Notes: generated by a model not told the origin, from the sequence alone. A stretch of DNA of 64,000 nt from Peptoclostridium litorale DSM 5388 (GCF_900141635.1 NZ_FSRH01000011.1:1-64000); one strand, 5' to 3'; numbered from the stretch's first letter, positions 1 to 9,756 are shown. Numbers and translations: made by a program.

Positions 1-277
1 AAACATTATATTTCCCACTTAGTTCTAGTCTGGAATGTTTCCCGGTTATGAACGCTTCGACAATCTCCAATTTAAATTCTTTAGTATATGACGCATTACT
101 GTTGGAGTATTCAAACGCTCTAGCGCCATGATACATATACAACAAGTACCATTTTTTAATAGTAATGCTGCTTGCACCAATACTCTTTGCAAGACTTTTG
201 TAACTTCCTTCTCCAGCTTTATAAGCTTCGCATACTTTTATTTTCTCTTCTTTGCTGAATTTCGGTTTTCTCCCCAT
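1..277 (-). CDS. IS3-family transposase OrfA, 5' part
   Basis: Reading from ATG at 277 gives about 92 residues starting MGRKPKFSKEEKIKVCEAY before the window edge. Two helix-turn-helix repeats are visible: a first with SYKSLAKSIGASSITIKKW around residues 25-43, and a second beginning SYTKEFKLEIVEAFITGKHS around residues 62-81. This doubled HTH is the pattern of IS150-type OrfA proteins, which pair with an OrfB DDE integrase made by frameshifting. A GGAGG ribosome site sits 6 bases before the ATG. The rest of OrfA and OrfB lies outside the window, so whether the element is active cannot be judged. Confidence 0.7.
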   Translation of the reverse strand, partial: MGRKPKFSKEEKIKVCEAYKAGEGSYKSLAKSIGASSITIKKWYLLYMYHGARAFEYSNSNASYTKEFKLEIVEAFITGKHSRLELSGKYNV

Positions 278-340
278 AAAAATACCTCCAAGTAGTTTGT
301 CTAATTTTAATTAATTAGACTGTCTACTTTGGAGGTATCA
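1..340 (-). mobile_element. IS3-family element, one end only
   Basis: The element runs off the left edge. It holds the 5' part of an OrfA transposase gene on the minus strand. Read on the minus strand, the outer end begins TGATACCTCC at position 340, matching the 5'-TG...CA-3' termini usual for IS3 elements. The terminal bases of the other end and the target duplication are outside the window. The family call rests on the OrfA sequence and is fairly secure; the subgroup (IS150-like) is a guess. Confidence 0.65.
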
Positions 341-417
341 TATCATTTCGAGACTCCCTTTAAAATTTCCACTATATCAACATTATTTTTAAACACAGCC
401 ATGAAATAAGTAAAAGA

Positions 418-798
418 ATGGGCAAGAGTTTAAAAGCATGGGTAGGTATAGGATTATGTTTTGTGAAAAAAGGCAGGCTAGATATAGCTGAAATATATTT
501 CAAGGAAGCTTTGAAAATGGAACCCGCTTGTGCAGCTGCAAATTTTGAAATCGGAAAGTACAGGTTTGACAACAAAAAATATAAATATTCCATGGGATAT
601 TTTAAAAAGGTTTTAGATGTTCAACCGACGCATGAAATGGCTAATTACTATGCAGCCTATGCTTTGGTAAAACTAAATGAATTTGAGGAAGCATGGAAAT
701 ATATAAATAAATCAATTGAATTGGGAGAAAATGAAGATAAAAAGTCATTGTTGGATAAAATCAATAAAAGCTTAAAAGTCAAGGTTTCCAGACTATAA
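418..798 (+). CDS. TPR-repeat protein, possibly 5'-truncated
   Basis: About 126 residues made almost entirely of three tetratricopeptide repeats (roughly residues 4-37, 38-71 and 72-105), with the W/G/A/P pattern of the family clear in the first (KAWVGIGLCF...ALKMEP). TPRs are protein-protein interaction scaffolds; the partner is unknown. The first repeat begins at residue 4 and no good ribosome site precedes ATG 418. The frame stays open back to a stop at 361, only 20 bases from the IS end at 340. The gene may therefore be the 3' remnant of a longer TPR protein cut by the IS3 insertion. Expression from 418 is uncertain. Confidence 0.55.
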   Translation: MGKSLKAWVGIGLCFVKKGRLDIAEIYFKEALKMEPACAAANFEIGKYRFDNKKYKYSMGYFKKVLDVQPTHEMANYYAAYALVKLNEFEEAWKYINKSIELGENEDKKSLLDKINKSLKVKVSRL

Positions 799-846
799 AT
801 ATTGACTAGAATAATATCTGAAAATATTTTGAGAGGATTGGTGCTA

Positions 847-1283
847 ATGACATATGTATCAAGCTCTAAAGAGACTAAAGAAATTGCCATAACAATATAC
901 AACGAGGATGTGGAACTGTAAAGGAAAAAAGAAAAATCCATATTGATAAAAAGGAAAACACAGTTCAATTTCAAGATGTTGCCCAGAAGATAGAAACGGA
1001 TTCTCCTCTTGTCGAAGGACTTGATGTGGAAGAGTTCAACTACGATTATGACTTGGTCAGCAGGGAGAAGTTTTTGGAAAAGTACCTGGATAGAAGTGTG
1101 TATGTATATGACAAGGATGAAAAGAAAAAAACTGAATGCAGGTTGCTAAGCACACAGGGTGGTATAGTACTGGAGAATGCTGAAACAAAGAAAATTCTCA
1201 TGAATCCAGCCGGCGAAATTATTTTGCCAGAGCTTCCCGGAGGGCTCATAGTCAAATATGAAAATAAGACCTCAAAAGACTGA
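847..1283 (+). pseudogene. DUF4139-type protein, frameshifted and truncated
   Basis: ATG 847 follows a GAGAGGA site. The frame reads MTYVSSSKETKEIAITIYNE and stops at TAA 919. The neighbouring frame continues the same protein from about 918 (VKEKRKIHIDKKENTVQFQD) through a YDYDLVS...LEKYLDRSV stretch to NPAGEIILPELPGGLIV near 1250. That ordered set of motifs is typical of the N-terminal half of DUF4139 proteins. Loss of one base near 917 explains the shift. The C-terminal DUF4139 domain is missing: coding sequence ends inside a perfect terminator hairpin. Function of the family is poorly known; this copy is almost certainly dead. Confidence 0.75.
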
Positions 1284-1320
1284 TGAGGTCTTATTTTCAT
1301 ATTTGACTAAGGTTTTTTTT
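1250..1320 (+). terminator. Intrinsic terminator with perfect 25-bp stem
   Basis: Arms 1250-1274 and 1284-1308 are perfectly complementary around a 9-base loop, followed by a run of eight T at 1313-1320. The stop codon of the broken DUF4139 gene (1281-1283) lies in the loop. Confidence 0.85.
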
Positions 1321-1365
1321 GGATTTCGAACTATGTTATTGAGCTAAAGGAAACTACTTTGAATA

Positions 1366-1409
1366 AATAACCTGCCATGCATCAAAATATAGGTGCATGG
1401 CAGGTTATT
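1366..1409 (-). terminator. Terminator of the ABC permease operon
   Basis: Perfect 16-bp arms (1366-1381 and 1394-1409) with a 12-base loop, directly after the minus-strand stop at 1411. The U-tract on the minus strand is short and broken, so it may act in both directions only weakly. Confidence 0.7.
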
Positions 1410-1410
1410 T

Positions 1411-3429
1411 CTACTTTTCAAAATACGAGTTGACAAATTCAGGAGTGCTTTTGTCGTCAAAAGACTTATAAAAAGAACTGCCATCTTTTGTGTATACGCC
1501 AATTATATACTTGTCATTGCCGCTGCTGTGAAGGGAAGCATATGTGTTTATGCAGGTCTGTATTTTGTCTGGCTCGTTAATTTCAAGCCTCTTTATGGAT
1601 TTATTCTCGTCTATTGAGTAGGAATCGCCTTTTCTCTCTTCGACTACAATATATTTTATATTGCTTGGGGTTAATATCGCTTTTTCAGTATAACCCTTCT
1701 TGTCAAGCCAGCTCCTGACGTTTTTGAATTCAGGAGTGATTGAAAAGCCGCGGTAGTAAACCTTTCTATCACCTGAACCCGATTTGGCTATGTCTACATA
1801 AGAGCTGCAGCCGAGTTTGTTTTCCAGCTGCTCGTATGTAGATTCTGTTATGTCTTTTTTGGCAAGGGCTACGAAAGTAGATATCTCTTCTGGAGAAATC
1901 AATGAAAGCCCCTTCAAACCGACGTCATTTGGAGATATTTCTATTTCCTTGATTTTTGAAATATCCATGGTGAATACGTCATAGTTCATCTTCTTGTACT
2001 CAAATGATTCGTATATTGACTTGAAGTATGCATAATATTTTTCTTTGGGTATGTCATAGCATCTTATAAGCTTAGAGCCGTTTTCAAGCTCGTATATGAA
2101 GTTCATGCTTTCGTAATCCTCGCCCTTTGGGGAAAACGGGTTTGAAATTTCACCGTCTGAAATCAACTCTCTATGGAGGGCTGATATCCTTTCTATATTG
2201 GCACTTTCAGTGAAGAAATATCTTGATTCTTCAGGGGTACCTTCTGAATCGAGGTAATAGTAGGTTCCCCTTGCAAAATAAACCCTCTTGATATTTGAAG
2301 TATCGGGAATCCTGGATTCAAATCCAGTGACGTCCATGTGGATAAGCCCTGTGATAACTGCCATGGCTCCTACAAATGCGGCAAAGCCCCTCATGTTTTG
2401 AGCATTGAAAATATAAAATGATTTTTTAATGAGCATGAGCGATATTAGATATCCCAAAAGCGCTATAGCCGTGTATCCAAATATTGTCCAAGGAAGACTT
2501 GATGTCCTCTCGTAGAAATAAATCCCTCCAAGAAGCATTGTGCAGAATGTGACTCCGTATATGAATATGGGCTCAAGCAGCCTGAATGATATTATCTGGG
2601 TGTACGACTCTATATTCCTTATCCTGTATATCAAAAGAGCTCCCAAATAGAATAATGCACAAAGAACAATATATATAATTATTTCGTTCATGCTGATCAA
2701 AAAGTGCGAGCTTGAGGACGACAAATCAGCGATTTTAGTAAGCGGCGAAAATTTTATTATACTGTCTGAAATATAGTAGTCGGCATTGAACCCGCTTACA
2801 AATATCATCATATTGAATGACAAAAGTGCGCTAAGCCCCACGGGTATGAACAGGAATATATAAGTAAGCACACCTTGAGTTATAGAGCTTCCTGTTATCA
2901 TGCCGAAAAACACTGCTCCCATGAATATTATGATGTTCATGAGTATGTTTATGTTCATCCAGTTCAGCACTGCGTTTATGCTGTAGAACTCATAAATCCC
3001 CAATGTCTGTCTCATGGCTATGCACATTGTGCCAGTTATAAGCAGCGGAACCGTAAGAAAAAGAATTCCCAAAATAATTTTTGAATTAAAAAGGGTGGAT
3101 CTTTTTACGGGCAGAGAGTGGTACATGTCCCCGCTGTCCTTGGACTGCATGTATCTGAACAGGAATATTGCGGTTATCACTGGAACTGCATACATAAGCA
3201 GCTTGTCACCGGATTCAAACCTGAAAAGGTCTATTATAGGATTGTGGTCTTTTACTGGGTCGAATGAGCTGCCTGGAGTCATGTCCCTGTAAAACCTGTC
3301 TATTTTCATGAGTATTTCCAAGGGAAGCATGAATATGAGGGCTGCAAGGTATGACACCCATATCCATGAAAATCTTTTGAGATCGTTAAATAAAATCCCG
3401 GAGTTAAAAAATGATGTTTTTGATTTCAT
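1411..3429 (-). CDS. ABC transporter permease, YtrC/D-type
   Basis: 672 residues. The N-terminal half holds about eight hydrophobic segments, starting near residue 27 (YLAALIFMLPLEI) and including stretches with MYAVPVITAIFLF and the motif MYHSLPVKRSTLFNSK, typical of bacitracin/YtrC-like permeases that pair with a GntR-YtrA regulator. The C-terminal 300 residues are hydrophilic and probably extracytoplasmic. The start overlaps the end of the ATPase gene, so the two are translated together. The likely role is export or sensing of a cell-wall-active compound, inferred from YtrABCDEF of Bacillus; the substrate is not visible in the sequence. Confidence 0.75.
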   Translation of the reverse strand: MKSKTSFFNSGILFNDLKRFSWIWVSYLAALIFMLPLEILMKIDRFYRDMTPGSSFDPVKDHNPIIDLFRFESGDKLLMYAVPVITAIFLFRYMQSKDSGDMYHSLPVKRSTLFNSKIILGILFLTVPLLITGTMCIAMRQTLGIYEFYSINAVLNWMNINILMNIIIFMGAVFFGMITGSSITQGVLTYIFLFIPVGLSALLSFNMMIFVSGFNADYYISDSIIKFSPLTKIADLSSSSSHFLISMNEIIIYIVLCALFYLGALLIYRIRNIESYTQIISFRLLEPIFIYGVTFCTMLLGGIYFYERTSSLPWTIFGYTAIALLGYLISLMLIKKSFYIFNAQNMRGFAAFVGAMAVITGLIHMDVTGFESRIPDTSNIKRVYFARGTYYYLDSEGTPEESRYFFTESANIERISALHRELISDGEISNPFSPKGEDYESMNFIYELENGSKLIRCYDIPKEKYYAYFKSIYESFEYKKMNYDVFTMDISKIKEIEISPNDVGLKGLSLISPEEISTFVALAKKDITESTYEQLENKLGCSSYVDIAKSGSGDRKVYYRGFSITPEFKNVRSWLDKKGYTEKAILTPSNIKYIVVEERKGDSYSIDENKSIKRLEINEPDKIQTCINTYASLHSSGNDKYIIGVYTKDGSSFYKSFDDKSTPEFVNSYFEK

Positions 3430-4303
3430 AGCCTATGTCCCCCATTTCATATATGAATATTTCTTCAAGAGTCAAAGGAAGCATGTCCATTATGACAGGA
3501 TTATACTCATTGAGTTTTTGGGTGACATTGCTTTTTTCACCTCTAGCTATTATAACGTCTATGCTGCCTCGTTTTTCGTGGAATAATATGTCGATTTCGT
3601 CTCCGAGGGAATCGCCGGGACTTTTTTGGAATGCGGCCTGAATCTTATGTATGTCGGATTTCAAATCGTCAAGGTCCCTTTCCATTATGATCTCACCCTT
3701 GTGGAGTATCCCCACGTGGTCGCATATGTCCTCGAGTTCTCTCAAGTTGTGGGAGGATATGATGATTGTCATTTCCCTTTGTGCCACGTCCTGCATTATG
3801 AGGTTTTTGACCTTCTGCCTCATTACGGGATCGAGTCCGTCAAGAGGTTCGTCGAGTATCATCACATCCGGAGAAAGTGAAAGAGAAAGCCAGAAGGCTA
3901 CCTGCCTTTGCATTCCTTTTGAAAGGGAATTTATTTTTCTGGAGGGGTCGATTCCAAAGGCCTCCTGTATTTTTTCATATCTTTCCATGCTGAAATTTGA
4001 ATATACCTGCTTGTAAAAGCGGGCTATGCTTTTTACTGTATGCTGCGGGAAAAAATAAAGGCTGTCGGGTATGAATATGACCCTTTCCTTCAAATCCTTG
4101 TTTTCGAATATCTCTTCTCCGTCTATTCGTACGATTCCGCTGCTTTGCTTGTATATTCCTGAGAGTATTTTTAAAAGAGTGGTCTTGCCTGCACCATTTG
4201 ACCCTATCAGCCCGTATATGCTGCCGCGGTTTACATTGAGGCTTACATTCTGTAGCGCGCATATGTCGGGATAGGATTTTGTAATGTCATTAACGCTGAT
4301 CAC
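3404..4303 (-). CDS. ABC transporter ATPase, YtrB-like
   Basis: 299 residues of one nucleotide-binding domain. Walker A is GSNGAGKTT near residue 34, the signature region is SLSKGMQRQ (a degenerate LSGGQ), and Walker B is VMILDEPLDGLD, with the switch histidine in SSHNLRE. The C-terminal 80 residues are divergent, as is common in export-type ATPases. It lies between the GntR regulator (14-base overlap) and the permease (26-base overlap), forming a three-gene operon that should make an ABC exporter at the membrane. Substrate unknown. Confidence 0.85.
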   Translation of the reverse strand: MISVNDITKSYPDICALQNVSLNVNRGSIYGLIGSNGAGKTTLLKILSGIYKQSSGIVRIDGEEIFENKDLKERVIFIPDSLYFFPQHTVKSIARFYKQVYSNFSMERYEKIQEAFGIDPSRKINSLSKGMQRQVAFWLSLSLSPDVMILDEPLDGLDPVMRQKVKNLIMQDVAQREMTIIISSHNLRELEDICDHVGILHKGEIIMERDLDDLKSDIHKIQAAFQKSPGDSLGDEIDILFHEKRGSIDVIIARGEKSNVTQKLNEYNPVIMDMLPLTLEEIFIYEMGDIGYEIKNIIF

Positions 4304-4685
4304 TGTCTTTGCCCCCTTTCAGATTCTCTTCTATTTCATCTACCATGCTGAGTATGTCTTTTTTTCCAATGCCCATGAAAATGAGCTCTGAAATGATTTT
4401 CTCAAGATCTTTTTTTAAAGAATTCATTTTTTCAGTGTTCACCTCGTTTGAAAATTCGTTTACAAAGCTGCCTTTTCCCGGTATTGAACAGATATAGCCC
4501 TGTCTTTCAAGTTCTCTGTACGCTTTTTGTATTGTATTGGGATTTATTGTAAGGTCCTTTGAAAGGCTTCTAACCGAGGGAAGTTTTTCATATGGCTTTA
4601 GGACTTCGTTTATTATGAGGTTCTTGAATTTTTCAACAAGCTGCTCATATATTGGAAGCCTGCTTCTAAGGTCGAGTTCAAACAT
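4290..4685 (-). CDS. GntR-family repressor, YtrA subfamily
   Basis: 131 residues: a GntR winged helix (about 1-75, with LPSVRSLSKDLTINPNTIQK as recognition region) and a short C-terminal helical tail, the small size that defines the YtrA subfamily. YtrA proteins repress their own operon with linked ABC genes. The gene is first in the operon, has a GGGAGGTG ribosome site, and a 19-bp dyad lies 26 bases upstream over a TATAAT-like sequence, consistent with autorepression. The inducer is not visible; cell-wall antibiotics are known inducers in relatives. Confidence 0.85.
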   Translation of the reverse strand: MFELDLRSRLPIYEQLVEKFKNLIINEVLKPYEKLPSVRSLSKDLTINPNTIQKAYRELERQGYICSIPGKGSFVNEFSNEVNTEKMNSLKKDLEKIISELIFMGIGKKDILSMVDEIEENLKGGKDSDQR

Positions 4686-4710
4686 CTATGCACCTCCCTG
4701 CACACCAACT

Positions 4711-4729
4711 GTACTATTATAATTAGTAC
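4711..4729. promoter_or_regulatory. Dyad operator and -10 region of the YtrA operon
   Basis: GTACTA-N7-TAGTAC is a perfect dyad containing a minus-strand TATAAT. A partial copy (ATAGTACGG) lies about 20 bases further upstream. The position between promoter and gene start suits self-repression by the GntR protein. Confidence 0.6.
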
Positions 4730-4825
4730 GCTTATTACAGTTAAATTATAGTACGGATACGTGGTTTTGTAAATATATTTATAAAAGATAAATTTTAAAA
4801 TACGATTGGATATTTGTTCTGACAA

Positions 4826-4861
4826 TTAAAAACGCCCCGTCAATTTCTGTGACGGGGCGTT
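4826..4861 (-). terminator. Terminator of the sugar ABC operon
   Basis: Arms 4831-4842 and 4850-4861 (AACGCCCCGTCA and its complement) pair perfectly. On the minus strand the stem is followed by TTTTT. It lies just after the stop of the ABC ATPase gene. Confidence 0.85.
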
Positions 4862-4877
4862 CGATATATCTCAATTA

Positions 4878-5978
4878 TTACAGTATCTTATTTTCGGTTT
4901 CGGGGTCAAAAATGTGTATTTTTTCTATGTCGAAATGGATACCGTGCTCATCGCCTATCAAGACTTTCACATCGGGTTTTGTCCTGAACACTATGCTTCC
5001 AGCCTTTGAATTTGCGTATACATATGTCTCAGAACCCAGATGCTCCGTTACTTCCACTGTCGCATCCATTATGGGGTTTTCGCCGTCACTGCATATTCTC
5101 ATGTCCTCGGGTCTTATTCCTATCAGCACTTCCTTGCTGCAGCAGCCGTTTGACTTTAAAATATCCTGATTTTTTTTGCATGGGCTGAAAGACCCGCCAT
5201 CGAATTCTATTTGGAGACTCCCTTTTGCAGTGCCCGAAACCCTTCCGCTTATGAAGTTCATTTGAGGAGAGCCTATGAACTTTGCAACGAAAACATTTGA
5301 AGGGTTGTCGTATATCTCCTGAGGGGATGCCACCTGCTGGACAAGCCCGCTGTTCATTACAACTATCCTATCTCCCATAGTCATAGCTTCTGTCTGGTCG
5401 TGTGTTACATATATGAAAGTGGTGTTCAGCTTTTTATGGAGCTTGCTTATCTCGGCTCTCATTTGAACTCTCAGCTTGGCGTCGAGGTTTGAAAGGGGCT
5501 CGTCCATAAGGAAGACCTTTGGATCTCTTACTATGGCTCTTCCAAGAGCGACCCTTTGCCTTTGGCCTCCAGAAAGCTGCTTGGGCTTTCTCTGTAGAAG
5601 TTCTTCTATTTCAAGTATTCTGGCGGCGGCTTCCACCCTTTCCGTTATCTCGGATTTAGGAGTCTTTCTAAGTTTCAGCCCGAATGCCATGTTGTCGAAT
5701 ACGCTCATGTGAGGGTAGAGGGCGTAGTTTTGGAAAACCATGGCTATGTCCCTGTCCTTGGGCTCGACGTCGTTCACCACAGTGTCTCCTATTGAAAGCT
5801 CCCCTGCTGATATGTCCTCAAGTCCAGCTATCATCCTAAGAGTAGTCGACTTTCCGCATCCTGAAGGGCCTACCAGAACCAGAAACTCCTTGTCGTGTAT
5901 TTCGAGACTCAGTTTTTTTACAGCTTCGAATCCATTGTCGTATTTCTTGTCTATGTCTTTAAGACTTAGTCTTGCCAA
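4878..5978 (-). CDS. Sugar ABC transporter ATPase, MsmK/UgpC type
   Basis: About 366 residues. An N-terminal nucleotide-binding domain carries Walker [10 protein letters not shown], signature LSGGQRQR and Walker [13 protein letters not shown]. The C-terminal part (about 235-366) is the TOBE/OB regulatory domain of the MalK group, with GIRPEDM. It should power the two permeases encoded upstream in the operon. The most likely start is TTG 5978 (LARLSLKD), 6 bases after AGGGGTGAT; a GTG at 5987 is inside that ribosome site. The 5' end overlaps the DUF4091 gene. In other bacteria one MsmK can serve several sugar importers. Confidence 0.88.
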   Translation of the reverse strand: MARLSLKDIDKKYDNGFEAVKKLSLEIHDKEFLVLVGPSGCGKSTTLRMIAGLEDISAGELSIGDTVVNDVEPKDRDIAMVFQNYALYPHMSVFDNMAFGLKLRKTPKSEITERVEAAARILEIEELLQRKPKQLSGGQRQRVALGRAIVRDPKVFLMDEPLSNLDAKLRVQMRAEISKLHKKLNTTFIYVTHDQTEAMTMGDRIVVMNSGLVQQVASPQEIYDNPSNVFVAKFIGSPQMNFISGRVSGTAKGSLQIEFDGGSFSPCKKNQDILKSNGCCSKEVLIGIRPEDMRICSDGENPIMDATVEVTEHLGSETYVYANSKAGSIVFRTKPDVKVLIGDEHGIHFDIEKIHIFDPETENKIL

Positions 5979-7737
5979 ATTTATCACCCCTGCTTATTTT
6001 GTCGATCAAAGCGGCCTTTGCCTTCTTGTACTTTGAATAGTCAAGGCTGTAGTCCATTCCAACCTTGTATTTGTAGTTTTCGAGAGTCTCTATTCTCATG
6101 TCTGATTTTTTACCAAGCGCAAAGCTCAATATGGAATGTATCTCGTCCTTTGAAACCCCATGTTTTTCAGCTTCTTTGAAAAGTTCAAAGTCCTGAATTC
6201 CGAATTTGAGGTTTTCCCACCTTATTGACCTTACGGGTTTTTTATCTTTTCCCGGGTAGACAAAGAACATGTCTCCAGCCCTCCACCTTGGGAATTTGTA
6301 GCTGGGCTCGTTCCACGGGTCGCTTGGCCATATTGCGTAGTCCCATCTCAAAAAGCCATCCATTTCGAAATAGTATGTCAGCCACCCCATGAGCATGTTT
6401 TCCACAAGGGGGGAGCCTATAAAATTGTTTGGCCTGTCCGGAAAGCAGCATACAAACCATGTGAGCTTTCCGCCTTTTCCGTTTATATTATGTTTTACAT
6501 CTTGGAGTTTGTCAAAGCTTTTTATAGTAAGTTCGGCGTTGAATGACACGGAGTCTATGTGCGAGAGGCTCTCCTGCAAAAACTTCTCGTCGTGAAGAGC
6601 GCTTTTTAAAAGCACTTTTTTCCTGCCTGAACATGAGTTTAAGAATTCGACGCCTTTTGAGAATATGTCGGAGTTGTTGGGCTCGTCGCTCATTACAAAG
6701 GTCTTATCCCAAAGGCCTCTTTGGATGAAGTATTCAAACAATAGTCTAATATATTGTGAAAGTTCGTCAATGTTTCTTATGAAAGAGAAAGAGCCCTTGG
6801 CTTCGTCGTACACTGAAACCCTTATCGGGTCGTTGTACTCAGGCACGGGGTTTCCGAATGAAAAGGCGTCCCAGTTGCCCATGAGTCCGAATATGTTTAT
6901 CTCGCTGTCTATGCCGCATTTGGCGCAAAGCCCTATATACCTGTCGACAACGGAAAAGTCGCACTCAATACGGCCATCAATGCTCCTCTTTACGCCCACC
7001 ATGTTGTATTCAAACAGGTTGGAGGCGTTCTTGGGGAACTTGTAGCAGGTCTGTCCAGCCCAAGGGTAGTCCGAAGCTATTACGGTTACGACCTTTTCTC
7101 CAATTGAGGAGAGCTCTTTTAAGTTGTTTTCGATTATGTCCCAGTGAGTTTCTGACCACAAAGGAGCATTGTAAAGCCTGGCCCAGTTGCTTGGATGCTG
7201 CCAAAGGTCGAGGTGAAAGCTTGAATTTTGAAGAGGCTGTAGGCGTATGTCCGCCACACTTACTTCTATGTCATTATCTATTTCAAGGGATTCGTCTTCG
7301 TAGCCACTTTGGCAGTACACCTTTATTCCAATTTGGAGCTTGTCACCTGAAAAGTCATGGGGAACCATTCCCTCTATCCACACCATTCTTGGGACTCCCG
7401 CCTCGAAATCTTGGCACGGGTCTGGGAGTATGGGATCCGCAGTGAGGCTTCCGCAATCGTCCTTTACATAGCCTATGAAAAATGCGCTTATATCTGCACC
7501 ATAGTCCGATGTGACCTCTACTCTGGCCCTGCCATTAAGGCCCTGCCAGCCTATGTATGGGTGCTTTCCTATTGACACGGTGCAGTCTGTATCAAAGCCC
7601 AGCATCATCTGGAATGCGAATTTTTCGCCCTTTAAAACTTTTATGTCGATTGACTTTGAAGAACTTACTTCGTGGGGAATCCTCTTATAGAGAATGTGCT
7701 TGTATGCGCAGTCGAGCAGTGAATATTCCGTATTCAA
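5959..7737 (-). CDS. DUF4091 (glycoside-hydrolase-like) protein
   Basis: 592 residues with no signal peptide, so probably cytoplasmic. The central and C-terminal parts show features of DUF4091 proteins: aromatic-rich strands, a SDEPN motif near residue 355 that resembles a (beta/alpha)8 acid residue, and a late [12 protein letters not shown]...[15 protein letters not shown] block. DUF4091 is related to clan GH-A glycosidases, but catalysis is not established for most members. Its place between the permeases/GNAT and the ATPase suggests it acts on the imported sugar. The substrate is unknown; activity as a hydrolase is inference. Confidence 0.7.
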   Translation of the reverse strand: MNTEYSLLDCAYKHILYKRIPHEVSSSKSIDIKVLKGEKFAFQMMLGFDTDCTVSIGKHPYIGWQGLNGRARVEVTSDYGADISAFFIGYVKDDCGSLTADPILPDPCQDFEAGVPRMVWIEGMVPHDFSGDKLQIGIKVYCQSGYEDESLEIDNDIEVSVADIRLQPLQNSSFHLDLWQHPSNWARLYNAPLWSETHWDIIENNLKELSSIGEKVVTVIASDYPWAGQTCYKFPKNASNLFEYNMVGVKRSIDGRIECDFSVVDRYIGLCAKCGIDSEINIFGLMGNWDAFSFGNPVPEYNDPIRVSVYDEAKGSFSFIRNIDELSQYIRLLFEYFIQRGLWDKTFVMSDEPNNSDIFSKGVEFLNSCSGRKKVLLKSALHDEKFLQESLSHIDSVSFNAELTIKSFDKLQDVKHNINGKGGKLTWFVCCFPDRPNNFIGSPLVENMLMGWLTYYFEMDGFLRWDYAIWPSDPWNEPSYKFPRWRAGDMFFVYPGKDKKPVRSIRWENLKFGIQDFELFKEAEKHGVSKDEIHSILSFALGKKSDMRIETLENYKYKVGMDYSLDYSKYKKAKAALIDKISRGDKFGKTKS

Positions 7738-7762
7738 ATCATATCACTCCTTGTCGGTTGAT

Positions 7763-8917
7763 TTACTGGTAGTTGAGGTTCGCAGTCCATATGAAAGGCA
7801 GCGGGAACACCGTATCCAAAATCCTTATGATATTAGGTGAGGTCCACTTTTCAATAGGGGTTGATTCTGTGCCTTCAAAGATCAGCCTTGTCAGGTTTTC
7901 AAGAGATCCTATTTCAAGGCATTCGCCGTCAAGCCTTATTGAGTAACTGCCAGGTGTGAAGTCGAAATCCATTTTTTCAATAACGGATATATTAACATAT
8001 TGTGAAAAATACGGATAAAGGCTTCGTATAAGCCCTTCGGGATTGAGCACTTTTAAAGTCCCGTGGAGCGAGCAGCTTTTCCCATTGCAGTATGAATCCA
8101 TGTTGTTTATGAAGTCTCTCTTGTGGACATAGTGTTTTATGAACGAAAGAGACAGCTCATTTGCCAGCTTTGAAAGCGCGCTGTATATGACATCGGGATT
8201 TCCGAAGCACTCTATGACCTGGCCGTATTTTTGCTCTGAATCTATAACTCGAAGCACTATGTATCCAATGAAGCGGCCGCCATGTATGAGGGCATACTTT
8301 TCATATGTGAAATTTCCCCAGGGGATTGTGGCTGAATCCAGCAGAGTTTCGAATTCATCCCTTGTCCTTGAATACCTTGTTGAAATCTGGTGGTAAGAGC
8401 TTATAATGTCTTCAATGTGGCAGTGCTCAAGAGGCGATATTTCAAACTCCGGCTCCATGTCAAAAGGCTTTATCTCGTACTCTGTGAAGTTTTCAAGCTC
8501 CAGGCAGCCCCTTCTTTTGTAGAGGCTCCTTGTGCCGGATATAAGCACTACGTCAATCCCATCCCTTATCATCTTTTCCTCTGCGTGGTCCAGAAGGCTT
8601 GAAGAAAGCCCTGCCCCCCTGAAATCTTCACTGGTGCACACGGCACCTATTGATGCGGCGGTTATAAGGGAGTTTTGGACATGTATAGTCTCGGGAATAA
8701 AATTGACGCATGACACCACTTCTCCTTTGTACTTTACCACTATCATATTATTCAGGTTCTCCCTGCTTATGAGAAGGGGAAACTCGCTTTGCATTGTAGG
8801 CTTGTGCCCTCTTGAAGTCCTGAAAACCTTGTTTATAAGGTCCACGGCATTTTTGAACTGATCTGTTGATGCGGGGCCGATATTAATGTTTTTATTTGTA
8901 TCCATATGGTTTATCAT
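7763..8917 (-). CDS. GNAT acetyltransferase, Eis-like, in the sugar operon
   Basis: 384 residues. The N-terminal GNAT fold has the acetyl-CoA loop in CTSEDFRGAGLSSSLL near residues 91-106 and an ISGTRSLYKRRGCLELE strand-turn typical of the family. The long second half (about 160-384) resembles the second GNAT-like and sterol-carrier-like domains of Eis proteins. Eis enzymes acetylate amines; the acceptor here may be an amino-sugar brought in by the linked ABC importer, which is inference. The gene starts at ATGA overlapping the permease stop. A later start (ATG at 8905) is possible because the upstream ribosome site is weak. Confidence 0.7.
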   Translation of the reverse strand: MINHMDTNKNINIGPASTDQFKNAVDLINKVFRTSRGHKPTMQSEFPLLISRENLNNMIVVKYKGEVVSCVNFIPETIHVQNSLITAASIGAVCTSEDFRGAGLSSSLLDHAEEKMIRDGIDVVLISGTRSLYKRRGCLELENFTEYEIKPFDMEPEFEISPLEHCHIEDIISSYHQISTRYSRTRDEFETLLDSATIPWGNFTYEKYALIHGGRFIGYIVLRVIDSEQKYGQVIECFGNPDVIYSALSKLANELSLSFIKHYVHKRDFINNMDSYCNGKSCSLHGTLKVLNPEGLIRSLYPYFSQYVNISVIEKMDFDFTPGSYSIRLDGECLEIGSLENLTRLIFEGTESTPIEKWTSPNIIRILDTVFPLPFIWTANLNYQ

Positions 8918-9723
8918 CCTTTCATTCCAGACAGGGTTACCCCTTCAACGAACTGCTTTTGGAGAAGCAGATAGAATATGAACGAAGGCAGGAACGTAAG
9001 CGTGGCTCCGGCCATTATTATCCCGTAGTTTACAGTATACTGGGCCCCAAGCGTTGAAAGTCCCACTGTGAGAGTTCTCACGGAGTCGTTTGTGGTCATT
9101 ATGAGAGGCCACAAAAATTCATTCCAAGCCCCTATGAATGTGAATATGGAAAGTGTTATTATAGCTGGCCTTATAAGGGGCAGAATTATCTGCACGAATA
9201 TCCTAAGGTCGCTGCATCCGTCTATTCTTGCTGAGTCCAAAAGGTCGTTTGGAATGTTCAGTATGGCCTGCCTCATAAGGAATATTCCAAATGCCGTTGG
9301 TATGGGGAGTATCAGTCCCTGGTAAGAGTTTATCCAGCCGAGAGTCCTCATTATTATGTAAAGAGGTATCATTGTAACCTGAGAGGGGATTATAAGAGTC
9401 ATTACCATGTAGAAAAATAGCTTTTCATTTCCTGGAAACTCCTTCTTTGCGAACGCAAACCCTGCAAGGCTTGAAAACGTAACGCTAAGCATCACACCGC
9501 CCATTGAAATCACGAGGCTGTTGAAAAAATAGTGCATGAAGTTTTTTTCCCTGAATATCTGTATGTAGTTCGCTAGGGTTATGTCTGAAAGAGACAGGCT
9601 GAAATTGTAGGCAGTGTATGTAACCTTCAAAGAGGTTATTATCATGTATATGAATGGGACTACCATGCAGCACCCTATTATTAATAGGAGCGTGTCGCCG
9701 AGTATTCTTTTCATGCTTTTCAT
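8914..9723 (-). CDS. Sugar ABC permease, MsmG/UgpE type
   Basis: 269 residues with six transmembrane segments. The EAA loop of binding-protein-dependent permeases is recognisable as LLDSARIDGCSDLRIFVQIILP near residues 160-181, the site that contacts the ATPase. ATG 9723 follows AAAGGAGA. It pairs with the MsmF-type permease encoded just upstream (33-base gap) to form the membrane channel of a carbohydrate importer. Confidence 0.9.
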   Translation of the reverse strand: MKSMKRILGDTLLLIIGCCMVVPFIYMIITSLKVTYTAYNFSLSLSDITLANYIQIFREKNFMHYFFNSLVISMGGVMLSVTFSSLAGFAFAKKEFPGNEKLFFYMVMTLIIPSQVTMIPLYIIMRTLGWINSYQGLILPIPTAFGIFLMRQAILNIPNDLLDSARIDGCSDLRIFVQIILPLIRPAIITLSIFTFIGAWNEFLWPLIMTTNDSVRTLTVGLSTLGAQYTVNYGIIMAGATLTFLPSFIFYLLLQKQFVEGVTLSGMKG

Positions 9724-9756
9724 ATGAAATCTCCTTTGCTTTTGTATCCGTTTGAT

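Noticed and set aside
919-921. Internal stop in the DUF4139 gene read as selenocysteine
   Set aside because: The stop is TAA and the frame changes after it, so a frameshift explains it better than recoding.
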